Positions 15,980 to 24,808 of a stretch of 64,000 nt of DNA are shown in pieces. Each line of letters begins with the position of its first letter. The stretch's first letter is position 1. The position numbers were made by a program, and so were the translations under genes. This DNA is from VBDM01 sp035519135 (GTDB taxonomy: Bacteria > Pseudomonadota > Gammaproteobacteria > Burkholderiales > SG8-39): NCBI GenBank assembly GCA_035519135.1, contig DATIWX010000097.1, forward strand, positions 13,902 through 77,901, read 5' to 3'. The notes beneath the pieces were generated by a model. That model searched no databases and was not told where the DNA came from. It worked only from the letters and a program-made list of their open reading frames with translations.

Positions 15980-17515
15980 GTGAAGGACGACTATCTCGAG
16001 CGGATCCTGAGGGCCCGCGTCTACGACGTCGCGATCGAGACGCCCCTCGAGGTCGCGCCCATTCTTTCCGCGCGGCTCGGCAACCGGGTGCTGCTGAAGC
16101 GCGAGGACATGCAGCCGGTGTTCTCCTTCAAGTGTCGCGGGGCCTACAACAAGATGGTCAACCTCCCGGCCGCGGCGCTGGCGCGCGGCGTGATCGCCTC
16201 ATCGGCCGGCAACCACGCCCAGGGCGTGGCGCTCGCCGCCCAGAAGCTGGGCTGCGCCGCGACGATCGTGATGCCTTCCACGACTCCCAAGATCAAGATC
16301 GATGCGGTCAAGGCGCGCGGGGCGAAAGTAATCCTGCAGGGAGATACCTATGACGAGGCCTACGCGGAGGCGTCGCGCCTGAGACGCTCGCGCGGGCTCT
16401 CCTTCGTGCACCCCTACGACGACCCGGACGTCATCGCCGGCCAGGGAACGATCGGGATGGAGATCGTGAGGCAATCGTCGCAGCCCCCGCATGCGGTGTT
16501 CGTTCCGGTCGGTGGCGGCGGACTGATCGCAGGGATCGCTTCCTACATCAAGCGCCTGCGTCCCTCGGTCAGGGTGATCGGCGTCGAACCGATAGACGCG
16601 GACGCCATGGCGCGCTCGCTGAAGGCGGGCAGGCGTGTGGCACTCGACCACGTGGGGCTGTTCGCCGACGGCGTCGCGGTGAAGCACGTCGGCGCAGAGA
16701 CGTTCCGGATCTGCAGAGAGCTGCTCGACGGAATGATCCTTGTGGATACCGACCAGATCTGCGCTGCGATCAAGGACGTGTTCGAGGACACGCGCACGAT
16801 ACTCGAGCCCGCCGGGGCGCTCGCGGTCGCCGGGGCGAAGTCTTACGTCGAGCGCACCGGAATACGGGGAAAGAGGCTCGTCGCGGTCGCTTCCGGGGCC
16901 AACACCAACTTCGACCGGCTGCGCTTCGTCGCCGAGCGCGCCGAGGTCGGCGAGCATCGAGAGGCGATCCTCGCCGTCACGATCCCGGAACGTCCTGGCA
17001 GCTTCAAGAAGTTCTGCGCCACGCTGGGCTCGCGCAACATCACCGAATTCAACTATCGCATCGCCGATCCCAGGCAGGCGCACGTCTTTGTCGGCGTCGA
17101 AGTGCACAACCGCGACGAGACCGCGAGGATCGTCAAGACGCTCCGGCGCGAGGACCTCGAGACGCTCGACCTTTCCGACGACGAAATGGCCAAGCTGCAC
17201 GTGCGTCACATGGTCGGCGGGCATGCTCCGGCAGGGATCAGGAAAGGCGCGCGCGGCGCGCCCGACGAGCTGTTGTATCGCTTCGAATTCCCGGAACGTC
17301 CCGGCGCGCTGATGAAGTTCCTGTCGAACATGCGCATCGACTGGAACATCAGCCTGTTCCATTACCGCAACCAGGGCAGCGACTACGGCCGGGTGCTGGT
17401 CGGCATGCAGGTGCCGCGCGAGGAGATGCGCCAGTTCCAGCGGTTTCTCACCGCCTTGGGTTATCCGTACGTCGACGAGAGCCGTAACCCCGCGTACCGC
17501 TTGTTCCTGGGCTAG
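15980..17515 (+). CDS. ilvA: Biosynthetic threonine ammonia-lyase (threonine deaminase)
   Basis: 511 residues from a GTG start, matching the long biosynthetic form. The catalytic domain has the PLP lysine in FSFKCRGAYNKM (Lys51), the ASSAGNHAQGVALAA motif and the glycine-rich phosphate loop VPVGGGGLIAG. Two ACT-like regulatory repeats follow (IPERPGSFKKFC and FPERPGALMKFL), where isoleucine and valine act allosterically. The enzyme makes 2-oxobutanoate for isoleucine. The start is set at the GTG that gives KDDYLERILRARVYDVA, the family N-terminus; the Shine-Dalgarno is weak. It shares a CTAG stop overlap with the convergent gene at 17512. Confidence 0.96.
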   Translation: MKDDYLERILRARVYDVAIETPLEVAPILSARLGNRVLLKREDMQPVFSFKCRGAYNKMVNLPAAALARGVIASSAGNHAQGVALAAQKLGCAATIVMPSTTPKIKIDAVKARGAKVILQGDTYDEAYAEASRLRRSRGLSFVHPYDDPDVIAGQGTIGMEIVRQSSQPPHAVFVPVGGGGLIAGIASYIKRLRPSVRVIGVEPIDADAMARSLKAGRRVALDHVGLFADGVAVKHVGAETFRICRELLDGMILVDTDQICAAIKDVFEDTRTILEPAGALAVAGAKSYVERTGIRGKRLVAVASGANTNFDRLRFVAERAEVGEHREAILAVTIPERPGSFKKFCATLGSRNITEFNYRIADPRQAHVFVGVEVHNRDETARIVKTLRREDLETLDLSDDEMAKLHVRHMVGGHAPAGIRKGARGAPDELLYRFEFPERPGALMKFLSNMRIDWNISLFHYRNQGSDYGRVLVGMQVPREEMRQFQRFLTALGYPYVDESRNPAYRLFLG

Positions 17516-18201
17516 GTTTTCGTATCCTCGCCGAAATAACCCGGTGCCATCTCGCCGGCGTAGCACGGCGGCGACGAGAAGCCCTGCGGGTCGTCGAGAA
17601 ACTTGAGCCCTTCGGGCTCGCGGCGGTACACGCCGCGCTCGGTCACCACGAAATCGACGGGAATATCGTGCGGCTGCGGGCTTATGGTCTTCAGGTAGGC
17701 CTGCTCGTAGGCGACGCCGATCACGCGAGGCAGCTTGGCGAGCGAGGCGAGGGTGCGATCGAAGAAACCGCCGCCGTAGCCGAGCCGATAACCGTCCGCG
17801 TCCCAGCCGAGCATGGGAAGAAGCACGTGATCGGGCTGCAATTCACGCGAATCGACCGGGTAGGGGATTCCGAGTGGCCCGTCGGCGAGTTTCACGCCGG
17901 GATGCCATTCGCGGAAGATCAGTGGCGTCTTGGGCGCCACGACGACCGGCATCGCGGTCGTCGCTCCTCTGCGCCGCAGGGCGGCGGCGAGGTGACGCAC
18001 GTCGTACTCGTTGCGGTAGGGCCAGCAGAACGCGAGCACTCCGTGCACCAGATCGGGGAACGCGCGTTCTATGTGAATGTCGATGCGCGAGCGCCATTCG
18101 GCGAGCACATGCCCGGCAAGGGCGTCTCGTTCGCGCAGCAGCCGGGTGCGCTCGCTCTTGCGCCAGGCGGAAAGTTCCGGTGATATTTCGGAAAACCCCA
18201 T
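17512..18201 (-). CDS. 5-formyltetrahydrofolate cyclo-ligase family protein
   Basis: 229 residues. The family markers are the N-terminal helix AWRKSERTRLLRERDALAG, CWPYRNEYDVR, the substrate loop LLPMLGWDADGYRLGYGGG and FFDRTLASL. The ATP-dependent enzyme turns 5-formyl-THF back to 5,10-methenyl-THF. There is a C-terminal extension after the core (about residues 195-229, with GFSSPPCYAGEMAPGYFGED), longer than in YgfA. The substrate assignment is from family only. The stop overlaps the ilvA stop. Confidence 0.9.
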   Translation of the reverse strand: MGFSEISPELSAWRKSERTRLLRERDALAGHVLAEWRSRIDIHIERAFPDLVHGVLAFCWPYRNEYDVRHLAAALRRRGATTAMPVVVAPKTPLIFREWHPGVKLADGPLGIPYPVDSRELQPDHVLLPMLGWDADGYRLGYGGGFFDRTLASLAKLPRVIGVAYEQAYLKTISPQPHDIPVDFVVTERGVYRREPEGLKFLDDPQGFSSPPCYAGEMAPGYFGEDTKT

Positions 18202-18276
18202 GAATTGTCCGGTATTTCATCACTCGGGGGTCGGAAATCCCTATGGTATTCTAGGACCTAGACGGGAGGAAGCGGT

Positions 18277-20238
18277 TTGAGACACGCATGGCCACTACGG
18301 GCGGCCGCGGTGCTTCTGCTCGCGGCGGCCGAACTTGCTTGTGCGGCGAAGCTCGATTCGCAGGACGCCGCTTTGCTCGCCGCGCGCGACGCCTTCGAGG
18401 CGGGCAATCGCACCCGGCTCGCCCACGCGGCGCAGCAACTCGAGGGTAATGTGCTCGCCCCCTACGTCGAGTACTGGCAACTTTTCCTCAGGCTGCCCGC
18501 GGCCCGGGCCGAGGAGGTTCGCGATTTCTTCTCCCGGTATCCCGGCAGCGTCCTCGCCGAGCAGTTGCGCACCGACTGGCTCAAGGTGCTCGGGAAGAGC
18601 GGCCGCTGGGAGCTCTTCCAGGAAGAGTATCCGGCGCTCTCCGCCGACGACCCGGAGGTGACCTGCTATGCGCTGCTCCCGCGCTGGAAACGCGACGACG
18701 CGCCGGCGCTCGATCAGTTCAAGTCGTTCTGGAACGCGCCGCGGGATCTTCCCGACGGATGCCTGCAGCTCGCGCGCGTGCTCGCCAAGTCCGGCCAGAT
18801 CGGCTCGGGCGAAGCCTGGGCGCGGTTCCGCATGCTCGTCGACGCCGGGCTCATCGGTGCGGCGAAGCGCTCCCTGGAGTTCGTGCCGCGCGGGCAGGCG
18901 ATCGACCCGAGACGGCTTGCCGGAGTCATTCGCGCGCCCGCCCGGTTCCTGATGAACCCACAGGCGGATTTCGCCAAGGTCGCCGATCGGGAACTGGTCA
19001 TCGCCGCCGTGACGCTGGCTTCCGACTCGGATCCGCTCGCCGTGGCGAAACTGTGGAGCGGGGGCCTGAGCGCGAAGTTCTCCGAGGAAGACGTGAAGTA
19101 CGTCTGGCTGATGCTCGCGATGAACGGCGCGCAGCGCCACGTGCCCGACTCGCTCGGCTGGTTCGGGAAGGCCGGGAACCTGAACGACGAGCAGCTCGCC
19201 TGGCGGGCGCGCATCGCGATGCGCACGGAGAACTGGGCCGAGGTCAGAACCTCAATCGACCGTATGTCCCCGGTCGCCAGGAACGACGCGATCTGGACCT
19301 ACTGGTACGGGCGGGCCGAGCGCGAGCTCGGCAGCCCTCTCGAGGCCGAGGGCTACTTCGAGCGCATCGCCGCGGAGCACAGCTTCTACGGGCGGCTCGC
19401 CGCCGACGAGCTGGGAGTGAGCCTGCGCATTCCGCCGCGGGCGCCGCTGCCTACAGAAGCCGAGATCGCCGAGGTGGCGGCCATTCCGGGTCTCGCGCGG
19501 GCGCTCGCGCTCTACCGCATTGACATGCGCACCGAGGCGACGCGCGAGTGGCTGTGGACCATACGCGGCATGGACGACAGGAAGCTGCTCGCCGCGGCGG
19601 AGCTCGCCCGCCGCAACGAAGCCTGGGACCGCGCGATCAGCACAGCCGACAGGACGCTCGTCGCCCATGATTTCGCGGTAAGGTACCTCGCGCCGTACCG
19701 CGAGGTGCTCGCCGAGAAGGCCCGCTCGCGCGACTTGGAGGAGTCCTGGGTCCTGGGCGTGATCCGCCAGGAAAGCCGCTTCATCAGCGGCGCCAAGTCC
19801 TCGGCCGGGGCGAGCGGCCTGATGCAGGTGATGCGTCCGACCGCGAAGTGGGCGGCGCAGAGGCTGCGCTTGAAGAACTTCTCATGGTCGCGACTGCGGG
19901 ACCCGGAAATCAACGCCTCCCTGGGCACGTACTACCTGCGCCACGTGCTCGATCAGTTCGACGGTAGCCCGGTACTGGCCGCGGCCGCCTACAACGCCGG
20001 GCCCTCGCGGGCGAAGCTGTGGCGGGGGACTGCACCGGTCGAGGGCGCGATCTTCGCCGAGACCATCCCGTTCGTCGAAACGCGCGACTACGTCAAGAAG
20101 GTCATGGCGAATACGGTCTACTACTCCGCGGTGCTCGGGACCGAGGCGACCCCGCTGAAGACGCGCCTGGGCGTGGTGCCCCCGCGCCGGACCCCCGAAG
20201 GCGTGGCCTCCATCCGGAGCGGGCCTGTCGTCCAGTAG
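18277..20238 (+). CDS. slt: Soluble lytic murein transglycosylase (Slt70-like)
   Basis: 653 residues with a TTG start that is well supported by GGGAGGA six bases upstream. A signal peptide (about 1-23) is followed by a long alpha-helical superhelical region of the Slt70 U/L type (about 30-470), then the GH23 lysozyme-like domain. The catalytic glutamate is Glu499 in VIRQESRF, followed by SSAGASGLMQVMRPTAKW and AAAYNAGP. The enzyme cleaves glycan strands to 1,6-anhydromuropeptides in the periplasm. It is the first gene of a plus-strand run with the epimerase, cca and the C13 peptidase. Confidence 0.95.
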   Translation: MRHAWPLRAAAVLLLAAAELACAAKLDSQDAALLAARDAFEAGNRTRLAHAAQQLEGNVLAPYVEYWQLFLRLPAARAEEVRDFFSRYPGSVLAEQLRTDWLKVLGKSGRWELFQEEYPALSADDPEVTCYALLPRWKRDDAPALDQFKSFWNAPRDLPDGCLQLARVLAKSGQIGSGEAWARFRMLVDAGLIGAAKRSLEFVPRGQAIDPRRLAGVIRAPARFLMNPQADFAKVADRELVIAAVTLASDSDPLAVAKLWSGGLSAKFSEEDVKYVWLMLAMNGAQRHVPDSLGWFGKAGNLNDEQLAWRARIAMRTENWAEVRTSIDRMSPVARNDAIWTYWYGRAERELGSPLEAEGYFERIAAEHSFYGRLAADELGVSLRIPPRAPLPTEAEIAEVAAIPGLARALALYRIDMRTEATREWLWTIRGMDDRKLLAAAELARRNEAWDRAISTADRTLVAHDFAVRYLAPYREVLAEKARSRDLEESWVLGVIRQESRFISGAKSSAGASGLMQVMRPTAKWAAQRLRLKNFSWSRLRDPEINASLGTYYLRHVLDQFDGSPVLAAAAYNAGPSRAKLWRGTAPVEGAIFAETIPFVETRDYVKKVMANTVYYSAVLGTEATPLKTRLGVVPPRRTPEGVASIRSGPVVQ

Positions 20239-20312
20239 CGTTCCGCCCGGCCTGCGAGTGCCTTCGCGGGTTAAACTAGGCACTTTCGTCAAGTAAGTCT
20301 CTTGCGGCATTC

Positions 20313-21263
20313 ATGAGCCGGATCCTGGTTATCGGCGGTAGCGGCTTTGTAGGCCGGCATCTCGTGCGCCATCTCGTCGACGCCGGGCATTTCGTCGTCG
20401 TCCCCACGCGGCGGCGCGAGCGCGCGAAGCATCTGATCCTTCTGCCGACGGTCGATGTGCTCCAGGCCGACGTGCACGACGAGGAAGCGCTGGGGAAGCT
20501 CGCGTCCGGCTGCGATGCGGTGGTAAACCTAGTCGGCATTCTCCACGGCCGGCGGGGCGATCCCTACGGCCCGGAATTCGCGCGCGTGCACGTCGAATTG
20601 CCCAAGAAGATCGTCGAAGCGTGCAAGAAGAAGCGGGTCCCGCGCCTCCTGCACATGAGCGCATTGCACGCTCATCCCGAGGGCCCCAGCCAGTACCTGC
20701 GTTCCAAGGGGGACGGCGAGACCTGGGTGTTCTCGGCGCAAAACGACCTCGCTGTCACCGCGTTCCGGCCCTCGGTGATCTTCGGGCCCGAGGACAAGTT
20801 CCTGAATACCTTCGCCAGGCTGCAGCGCTGGCTGCCGCTGCTCCTGGTCCCCAGTCCCCGCGCACGGTTCCAGCCGGTCTACGTAGAGGACGTTGCTAAA
20901 TGCTTCGTCGCAAGCCTCGCCGACCGGGACAGCATCGGCAAGCGCTATGACCTGGGCGGGCCGCACGTCTACACGCTGCGCGAGCTGGCCGCCTACGCCG
21001 GAAGCGCGAGTGGCTACGCCCGGCCCGTGATCGGCCTGTCGGACCGCCTGTCTTTCCTCCAGGCCTGGGCGATGGAATTCAAGCCCGGGACGAAGCTCAT
21101 GTCGCGCGACAACTTCAATTCGATGAAGGTCGACAGCGTCTGCGACGGCCCGTTCCCCTTCTCCATCCAGCCGACGCCCCTCGAGGTGGTCGCGCCCGTC
21201 TACCTTCGCGGGACCTTTCCTCGCTCGCGCTACAGCTGGTTCCGCTACAAGGCCGGTCGCTAG
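20313..21263 (+). CDS. NAD(P)-binding epimerase-like protein of the complex I NDUFA9 family
   Basis: 316 residues, an atypical short-chain dehydrogenase. The Rossmann motif is ILVIGGSGFVGRHLVRHL, followed by VVNLVGILHGRR, HMSALHAHPEGPSQYLRSKGD and FRPSVIFGPEDKFLN. The canonical catalytic YxxxK is present as Y-L-R-S-K. The C-terminal half resembles NDUFA9-like proteins, which bind nucleotide without a proven reaction in complex I. In bacteria this family often sits beside cca, as here. The physiological role is unknown. Confidence 0.88.
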   Translation: MSRILVIGGSGFVGRHLVRHLVDAGHFVVVPTRRRERAKHLILLPTVDVLQADVHDEEALGKLASGCDAVVNLVGILHGRRGDPYGPEFARVHVELPKKIVEACKKKRVPRLLHMSALHAHPEGPSQYLRSKGDGETWVFSAQNDLAVTAFRPSVIFGPEDKFLNTFARLQRWLPLLLVPSPRARFQPVYVEDVAKCFVASLADRDSIGKRYDLGGPHVYTLRELAAYAGSASGYARPVIGLSDRLSFLQAWAMEFKPGTKLMSRDNFNSMKVDSVCDGPFPFSIQPTPLEVVAPVYLRGTFPRSRYSWFRYKAGR

Positions 21264-21264
21264 T

Positions 21265-21317
21265 GGGAAGGTCTGAAGAAGCAAGCGTCGCGTCGCGAAG
21301 CAGCGAAGGTGAACGAG
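21265..21317. repeat. 53-base dispersed repeat, copy B
   Basis: This segment starts one base after the stop codon of the epimerase gene and matches 8219-8271 without gaps at about 44 of 53 positions. The rest of the gap up to the cca start (21318-21407) holds no feature I can name. The shared position immediately 3' of a gene suggests a mobile or RNA-level element and not chance. Confidence 0.75.
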
Positions 21318-21407
21318 CGAGGGAAAGCGGATTCAAGGACTCGTGATGCTTGCGTCGCAGAGCACTGTCAGGGGTTTGAGTAGATCGGAGCCCCGGGACC
21401 CGGCGGC

Positions 21408-22541
21408 GTGAAGATCTACGCTGTCGGCGGCGCAGTGCGCGACGAGCTCCTGGGACTTACGGTGTCCGATCACGACTACGTGGTGGTCGGCGGCACTCCC
21501 GAGGAGATGGAAAGCCTGGGCTACAAGCCCGTGGGCAAGGACTTCCCGGTATTCCTTCATCCGAAGACCCACGAGGAGTACGCGCTCGCGCGCACCGAGC
21601 GCAAGGTCGCGCGCGGCTATAAGGGATTCCAGATACGCGCCGCGCCCGACGTGACGCTCGAACAGGACCTCGAGCGGCGCGACCTGACCATCAACGCCAT
21701 GGCGCGCGACGAGGCCGGGGGTCTGGTCGATCCCTTCGGCGGCGCGGCGGACCTGGAGCGCGGGGTGCTGCGGCACGTGAGCCCGGCTTTCGTCGAAGAC
21801 CCGGTGCGGATCCTGCGCGTCGCGCGTTTCGCGGCGCGCTTCGGCTTCGTGGTCGCGCCCGAAACCATGGCACTGATGCGCTCGATGGTGGCGGACGGCG
21901 AGGCCGACGCGCTGGTGCCCGAGCGGGTGTGGCAGGAATTCTCACGGGGGCTGATGGAGGGCGACCCCGCGCTCATGTTCGCCGTGCTGGCGCAGTCGGG
22001 GCTGCTCGGAAAGCTTCTGCCCGAGCTCGGGCTTGCGTTCGAGGATGCAAGGCCCGTGAACGATGCCGCGCGCGTGCTCGTGCGCTCGCTCCAATGCGCC
22101 GCCGTCGAGCATCTCGCCCTCGCTCCACGATTCGCCCTGGTCTTGCTCCGCGTGCCTTCCTCCGATGGTGTGAGCGCGCTGTGCGAGCGCCTCAGGGCGC
22201 CCGGCGACTGCCGCGATCTCGCGCTTCTCGCGCACCGGCACGCCGGCACCCTGTGGCACGCACACTCGCTCCGCGCGCCTGACCTCCTCGCTCTGCTCGA
22301 GCGCTGCGACGCGTTCCGCCGGCAGGAGCGCTTCGAGGAGCTGCTCGCCCTGTGCGCTTGCGCCGAGCGCGGTCTGCGCGGCTGGGCGCCGATACCCTAC
22401 CTTCCCGGCGCCGTCCTGCGGCGTGCTCTCGCCGCGGCAGCGGCCGTGGATGCCGCGGCGATCGCTTCGCGCAGCGAAAAACCGGCGATCGCCAAGGAAA
22501 TCCGTCGGGCGCGGATCGCGGCAATCGAGAAGAACGGCTAG
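21408..22541 (+). CDS. cca: CCA-adding tRNA nucleotidyltransferase without HD domain
   Basis: 377 residues from a GTG start. Class II nucleotidyltransferase features are YAVGGAVRDELLG, the metal aspartates Asp21 and Asp23 in SDHDYVVVGG, RRDLTINAMARDEAGG, DPFGG and the flexible-loop/neck segment RVARFAARFGF. The enzyme builds or repairs the CCA end of tRNAs. E. coli Cca has a C-terminal HD phosphohydrolase domain. In this protein the region after residue 190 shows no HD metal motif and ends in alanine-rich helices, so the repair phosphatase activity is probably absent. Confidence 0.94.
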   Translation: MKIYAVGGAVRDELLGLTVSDHDYVVVGGTPEEMESLGYKPVGKDFPVFLHPKTHEEYALARTERKVARGYKGFQIRAAPDVTLEQDLERRDLTINAMARDEAGGLVDPFGGAADLERGVLRHVSPAFVEDPVRILRVARFAARFGFVVAPETMALMRSMVADGEADALVPERVWQEFSRGLMEGDPALMFAVLAQSGLLGKLLPELGLAFEDARPVNDAARVLVRSLQCAAVEHLALAPRFALVLLRVPSSDGVSALCERLRAPGDCRDLALLAHRHAGTLWHAHSLRAPDLLALLERCDAFRRQERFEELLALCACAERGLRGWAPIPYLPGAVLRRALAAAAAVDAAAIASRSEKPAIAKEIRRARIAAIEKNG

Positions 22542-22543
22542 CC

Positions 22544-23992
22544 ATGGGACCCAGGAACGACGCGGCCCTGCTCGGGCGCGGGCTGGCAAGGAACCTTCTG
22601 GCCGGTGTGCGCCTCGCGCTCTTCCTTCCGGTGCGCGCGCTCGACTTCCGCGTTTCCGTGGGACAGTTCATCGCCCTCGCAAGCACCTGCTTGGCGCTAT
22701 GGCTCGCGCTGGGCCTCGTGCGCCAGGGTTTCCCTGGGGCCGTCGACTTCCGCGCGCTTACTGCGGCCCTCGCCGCGATTCCGCTCCTGTTGTGCGCCTG
22801 CATGGCAGGGGCACGGGTGTTCCGCGAGGCGCGGCTCGGCGTGGCGTTCGCCGTGGTCTTCGCCGCCGGCATCCCGACCTTCCTGACCGCCGGGACTGCC
22901 TTGGATCTTCTCTCCAGTCTCGAGACGTTCGAACCCTACGCGAGGGCTGCGGACTGGGTGTTCGTAGTCTGGGCTTTCGCCGCCGTCGTGCGCGGTCAGG
23001 TCGTTCTCACCGGCTGGCGCGGGGGTCGCTCGGCGTTCGCGCTGGCCCTGTTCGTCGGTCTGTTCGCGGTGCTCATGGAATTGGCACCCGGCGGAGACCT
23101 GTGGATCGCCACGGGAGAGGGCGAAGCCGACGACGGCGAGCCGCGCCTGACCCAGGAAGAGGTGTTCCATCTGCAGGGCAGGTTGCTCGATGAGCGGCTC
23201 GCGGCCCTAGAGCCCGAGCGTAGCGGCGTCGAGGATCTGTACTTTGTCGGGGTCGCGGCGGACAGCGGCGAGGATACTTTCTACTCGGAAGTCGCTTCGA
23301 TCAAAGAGCTGCTCGACGAGCGTTTCGACACCGCCGGCAGGTCGATCGTGCTGATCAACAACCCCGCGTCACTGACCGAGCAACCTATCGCCACGGTGAG
23401 CAACCTGAGGGCCACGCTCGCCTACCTCGGCAACACCATCGATACCGAGGAAGATATCGTGTTTCTTCACATCGCCACCCACGGCAGCAGCGACTACCAG
23501 CTGGGGTTCGACCTCCCGCCGCTCGAGCTCGACCAGCTCACCCCGAGCTCGCTCGCGCGCATGCTCGCCGACAGCGGCATCAAATGGAAGGTGATCGTGA
23601 TCTCCGCTTGCTTCGCCGGGGGCTTCGTCGAGCCCCTCAGGGACGACAATACCCTGATCATCACCGCCGCCGATGCGCTCCATCCGTCCTTCGGCTGCAG
23701 CTACGACAGCGACTACACCTGGTTCAGCGAGGCGCTCTACGACGAAGGGTTGCGCGAGACCTTCTCCTTCCCCGAGGCGTTCGATGCGGCGAAGAAAGCG
23801 GTGAGCGAACGCGAGCGCGCGGAAGGTTTTCCGCCTTCCAATCCGCAGTTCGCGATGGGAAGCGCGATGCGAGGCAAGCTCGCCGCGCTCCAGAAGCGCC
23901 TGGAGGCAGGGTACACTCCCGACCCTCAGAGAATGCGCGTGATCAGAGTGAGGACAAGCGACAGCAGGACGGTGCTGGTGAAGGGCAGGTAG
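22544..23992 (+). CDS. Membrane-anchored C13-family (caspase-like) cysteine peptidase
   Basis: 482 residues from the ATG two bases after the cca stop. The N-terminal part holds about five membrane segments (near 41-60, 70-90, 98-116, 138-155 and 163-181). A periplasmic or cytoplasmic C-terminal domain (about 225-460) is like peptidase C13 (legumain/GPI8 fold). The dyad is His313 in IATHGSSDYQ and Cys356 in VISACFAGGF, and the strand before Cys is hydrophobic as in the caspase fold. A specificity-like segment ITAADALHPSFGCSYDSDYTWF follows. The substrate is unknown. The last 67 bases overlap the convergent DUF2905 gene. Confidence 0.86.
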   Translation: MGPRNDAALLGRGLARNLLAGVRLALFLPVRALDFRVSVGQFIALASTCLALWLALGLVRQGFPGAVDFRALTAALAAIPLLLCACMAGARVFREARLGVAFAVVFAAGIPTFLTAGTALDLLSSLETFEPYARAADWVFVVWAFAAVVRGQVVLTGWRGGRSAFALALFVGLFAVLMELAPGGDLWIATGEGEADDGEPRLTQEEVFHLQGRLLDERLAALEPERSGVEDLYFVGVAADSGEDTFYSEVASIKELLDERFDTAGRSIVLINNPASLTEQPIATVSNLRATLAYLGNTIDTEEDIVFLHIATHGSSDYQLGFDLPPLELDQLTPSSLARMLADSGIKWKVIVISACFAGGFVEPLRDDNTLIITAADALHPSFGCSYDSDYTWFSEALYDEGLRETFSFPEAFDAAKKAVSERERAEGFPPSNPQFAMGSAMRGKLAALQKRLEAGYTPDPQRMRVIRVRTSDSRTVLVKGR

Positions 23993-24120
23993 TAGAGCCG
24001 TCCCTTGTAGCGGACCGTGACGTCCCCAGGGAGGCGGCCCAGCCCATATTGCGACAGGCGCGGCGCGAGCGCGGTGAGAACGATGAGCGCGATCACGAGC
24101 GCGAGAACCCACTTCAGCAT
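23926..24120 (-). CDS. DUF2905 small membrane protein
   Basis: 64 residues with two membrane segments (about 3-20, KWVLALVIALIVLTALA, and about 44-62, PFTSTVLLSLVLTLITRI). The conserved DUF2905 core GLGRLPGDVTVRYKGRLYYLPF lies between them. The family is widespread in bacteria and has no known function. Its 3' end lies within the C13 peptidase gene on the other strand by 67 bases. The strong family match makes it the more certain of the two coding calls in the overlap. Confidence 0.85.
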   Translation of the reverse strand: MLKWVLALVIALIVLTALAPRLSQYGLGRLPGDVTVRYKGRLYYLPFTSTVLLSLVLTLITRIL

Positions 24121-24142
24121 GCGGCTACTTTAACAGGAGAGG

Positions 24143-24808
24143 ATGATGATCGAGTTGTACACCTGGAGCACACCCAACGGCCGCAAGGTTTCCGTGATGC
24201 TCGAGGAATGCGGTCTCGCCTACAACGTCCACCGGATCAACATCGGCGCGGGCGAGCAGTTCGCCCCCGATTACGTGGCGATCAACCCGAACGCCAAGAT
24301 CCCTTCGATCGTCGATCCCGAGGGCCCCGGCGGCAAGCCCATCAGGATGATGGAATCGGGGGCGATCCTGATCTATCTCTCGGGGAAGACCGGAAGATTC
24401 CTGCCGAAAACTGACCGCGACAAGTACCTCGCGCTGCAATGGCTGATGTTCCAGATGGGCCACGTCGGGCCGATGTTCGGCCAGGTGCACCACTTCCTGC
24501 GCTCGGCCAAGGAGCAGGTGCCGTATGCGATCCAGCGCTACGTGAAGGAGAAGGACCGGCTCTACGGCGTGCTGGACAAGCGGCTCGGCGAGGTGGAGTA
24601 CCTCGCGGACGAGTATTCGATCGCCGACATCGCGACCTATCCCTGGGTGGCGCGCTACGACTGGCACAAGACCGACCTGAACGTTTTTCCAAACGTGAAA
24701 CGCTGGTTCGATGCGATCGGCGCGCGGCCCGCGGTGAAGCGCGGCATGGCGGTCCCCGCGCCCGCGGCGCCTAGCCCTTCCGCGCCCGCTTCACCAGGAA
24801 CGCGTTGA
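24143..24808 (+). CDS. Glutathione S-transferase-like protein (YghU/YfcG type)
   Basis: 221 residues. The thioredoxin-like N-terminal domain shows ELYTWSTPNGRKVSVMLEE, NPNAKIPSIVDPEGPGGK and MMESGAILIYLSGKTGRFLP. The helical C-terminal domain shows WLMFQMGHVGPMFGQ and DEYSIADIATYPWVARYDW. The Thr and Asn near TPNGRK are typical of nu-class enzymes with disulfide-bond reductase activity toward glutathione. An AGGAG lies just before the two tandem ATGs. The last residues (PAPAAPSPSAPASPGTR) are low-complexity and encoded in DNA that also codes for the convergent cytochrome c. Confidence 0.92.
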   Translation: MMIELYTWSTPNGRKVSVMLEECGLAYNVHRINIGAGEQFAPDYVAINPNAKIPSIVDPEGPGGKPIRMMESGAILIYLSGKTGRFLPKTDRDKYLALQWLMFQMGHVGPMFGQVHHFLRSAKEQVPYAIQRYVKEKDRLYGVLDKRLGEVEYLADEYSIADIATYPWVARYDWHKTDLNVFPNVKRWFDAIGARPAVKRGMAVPAPAAPSPSAPASPGTR

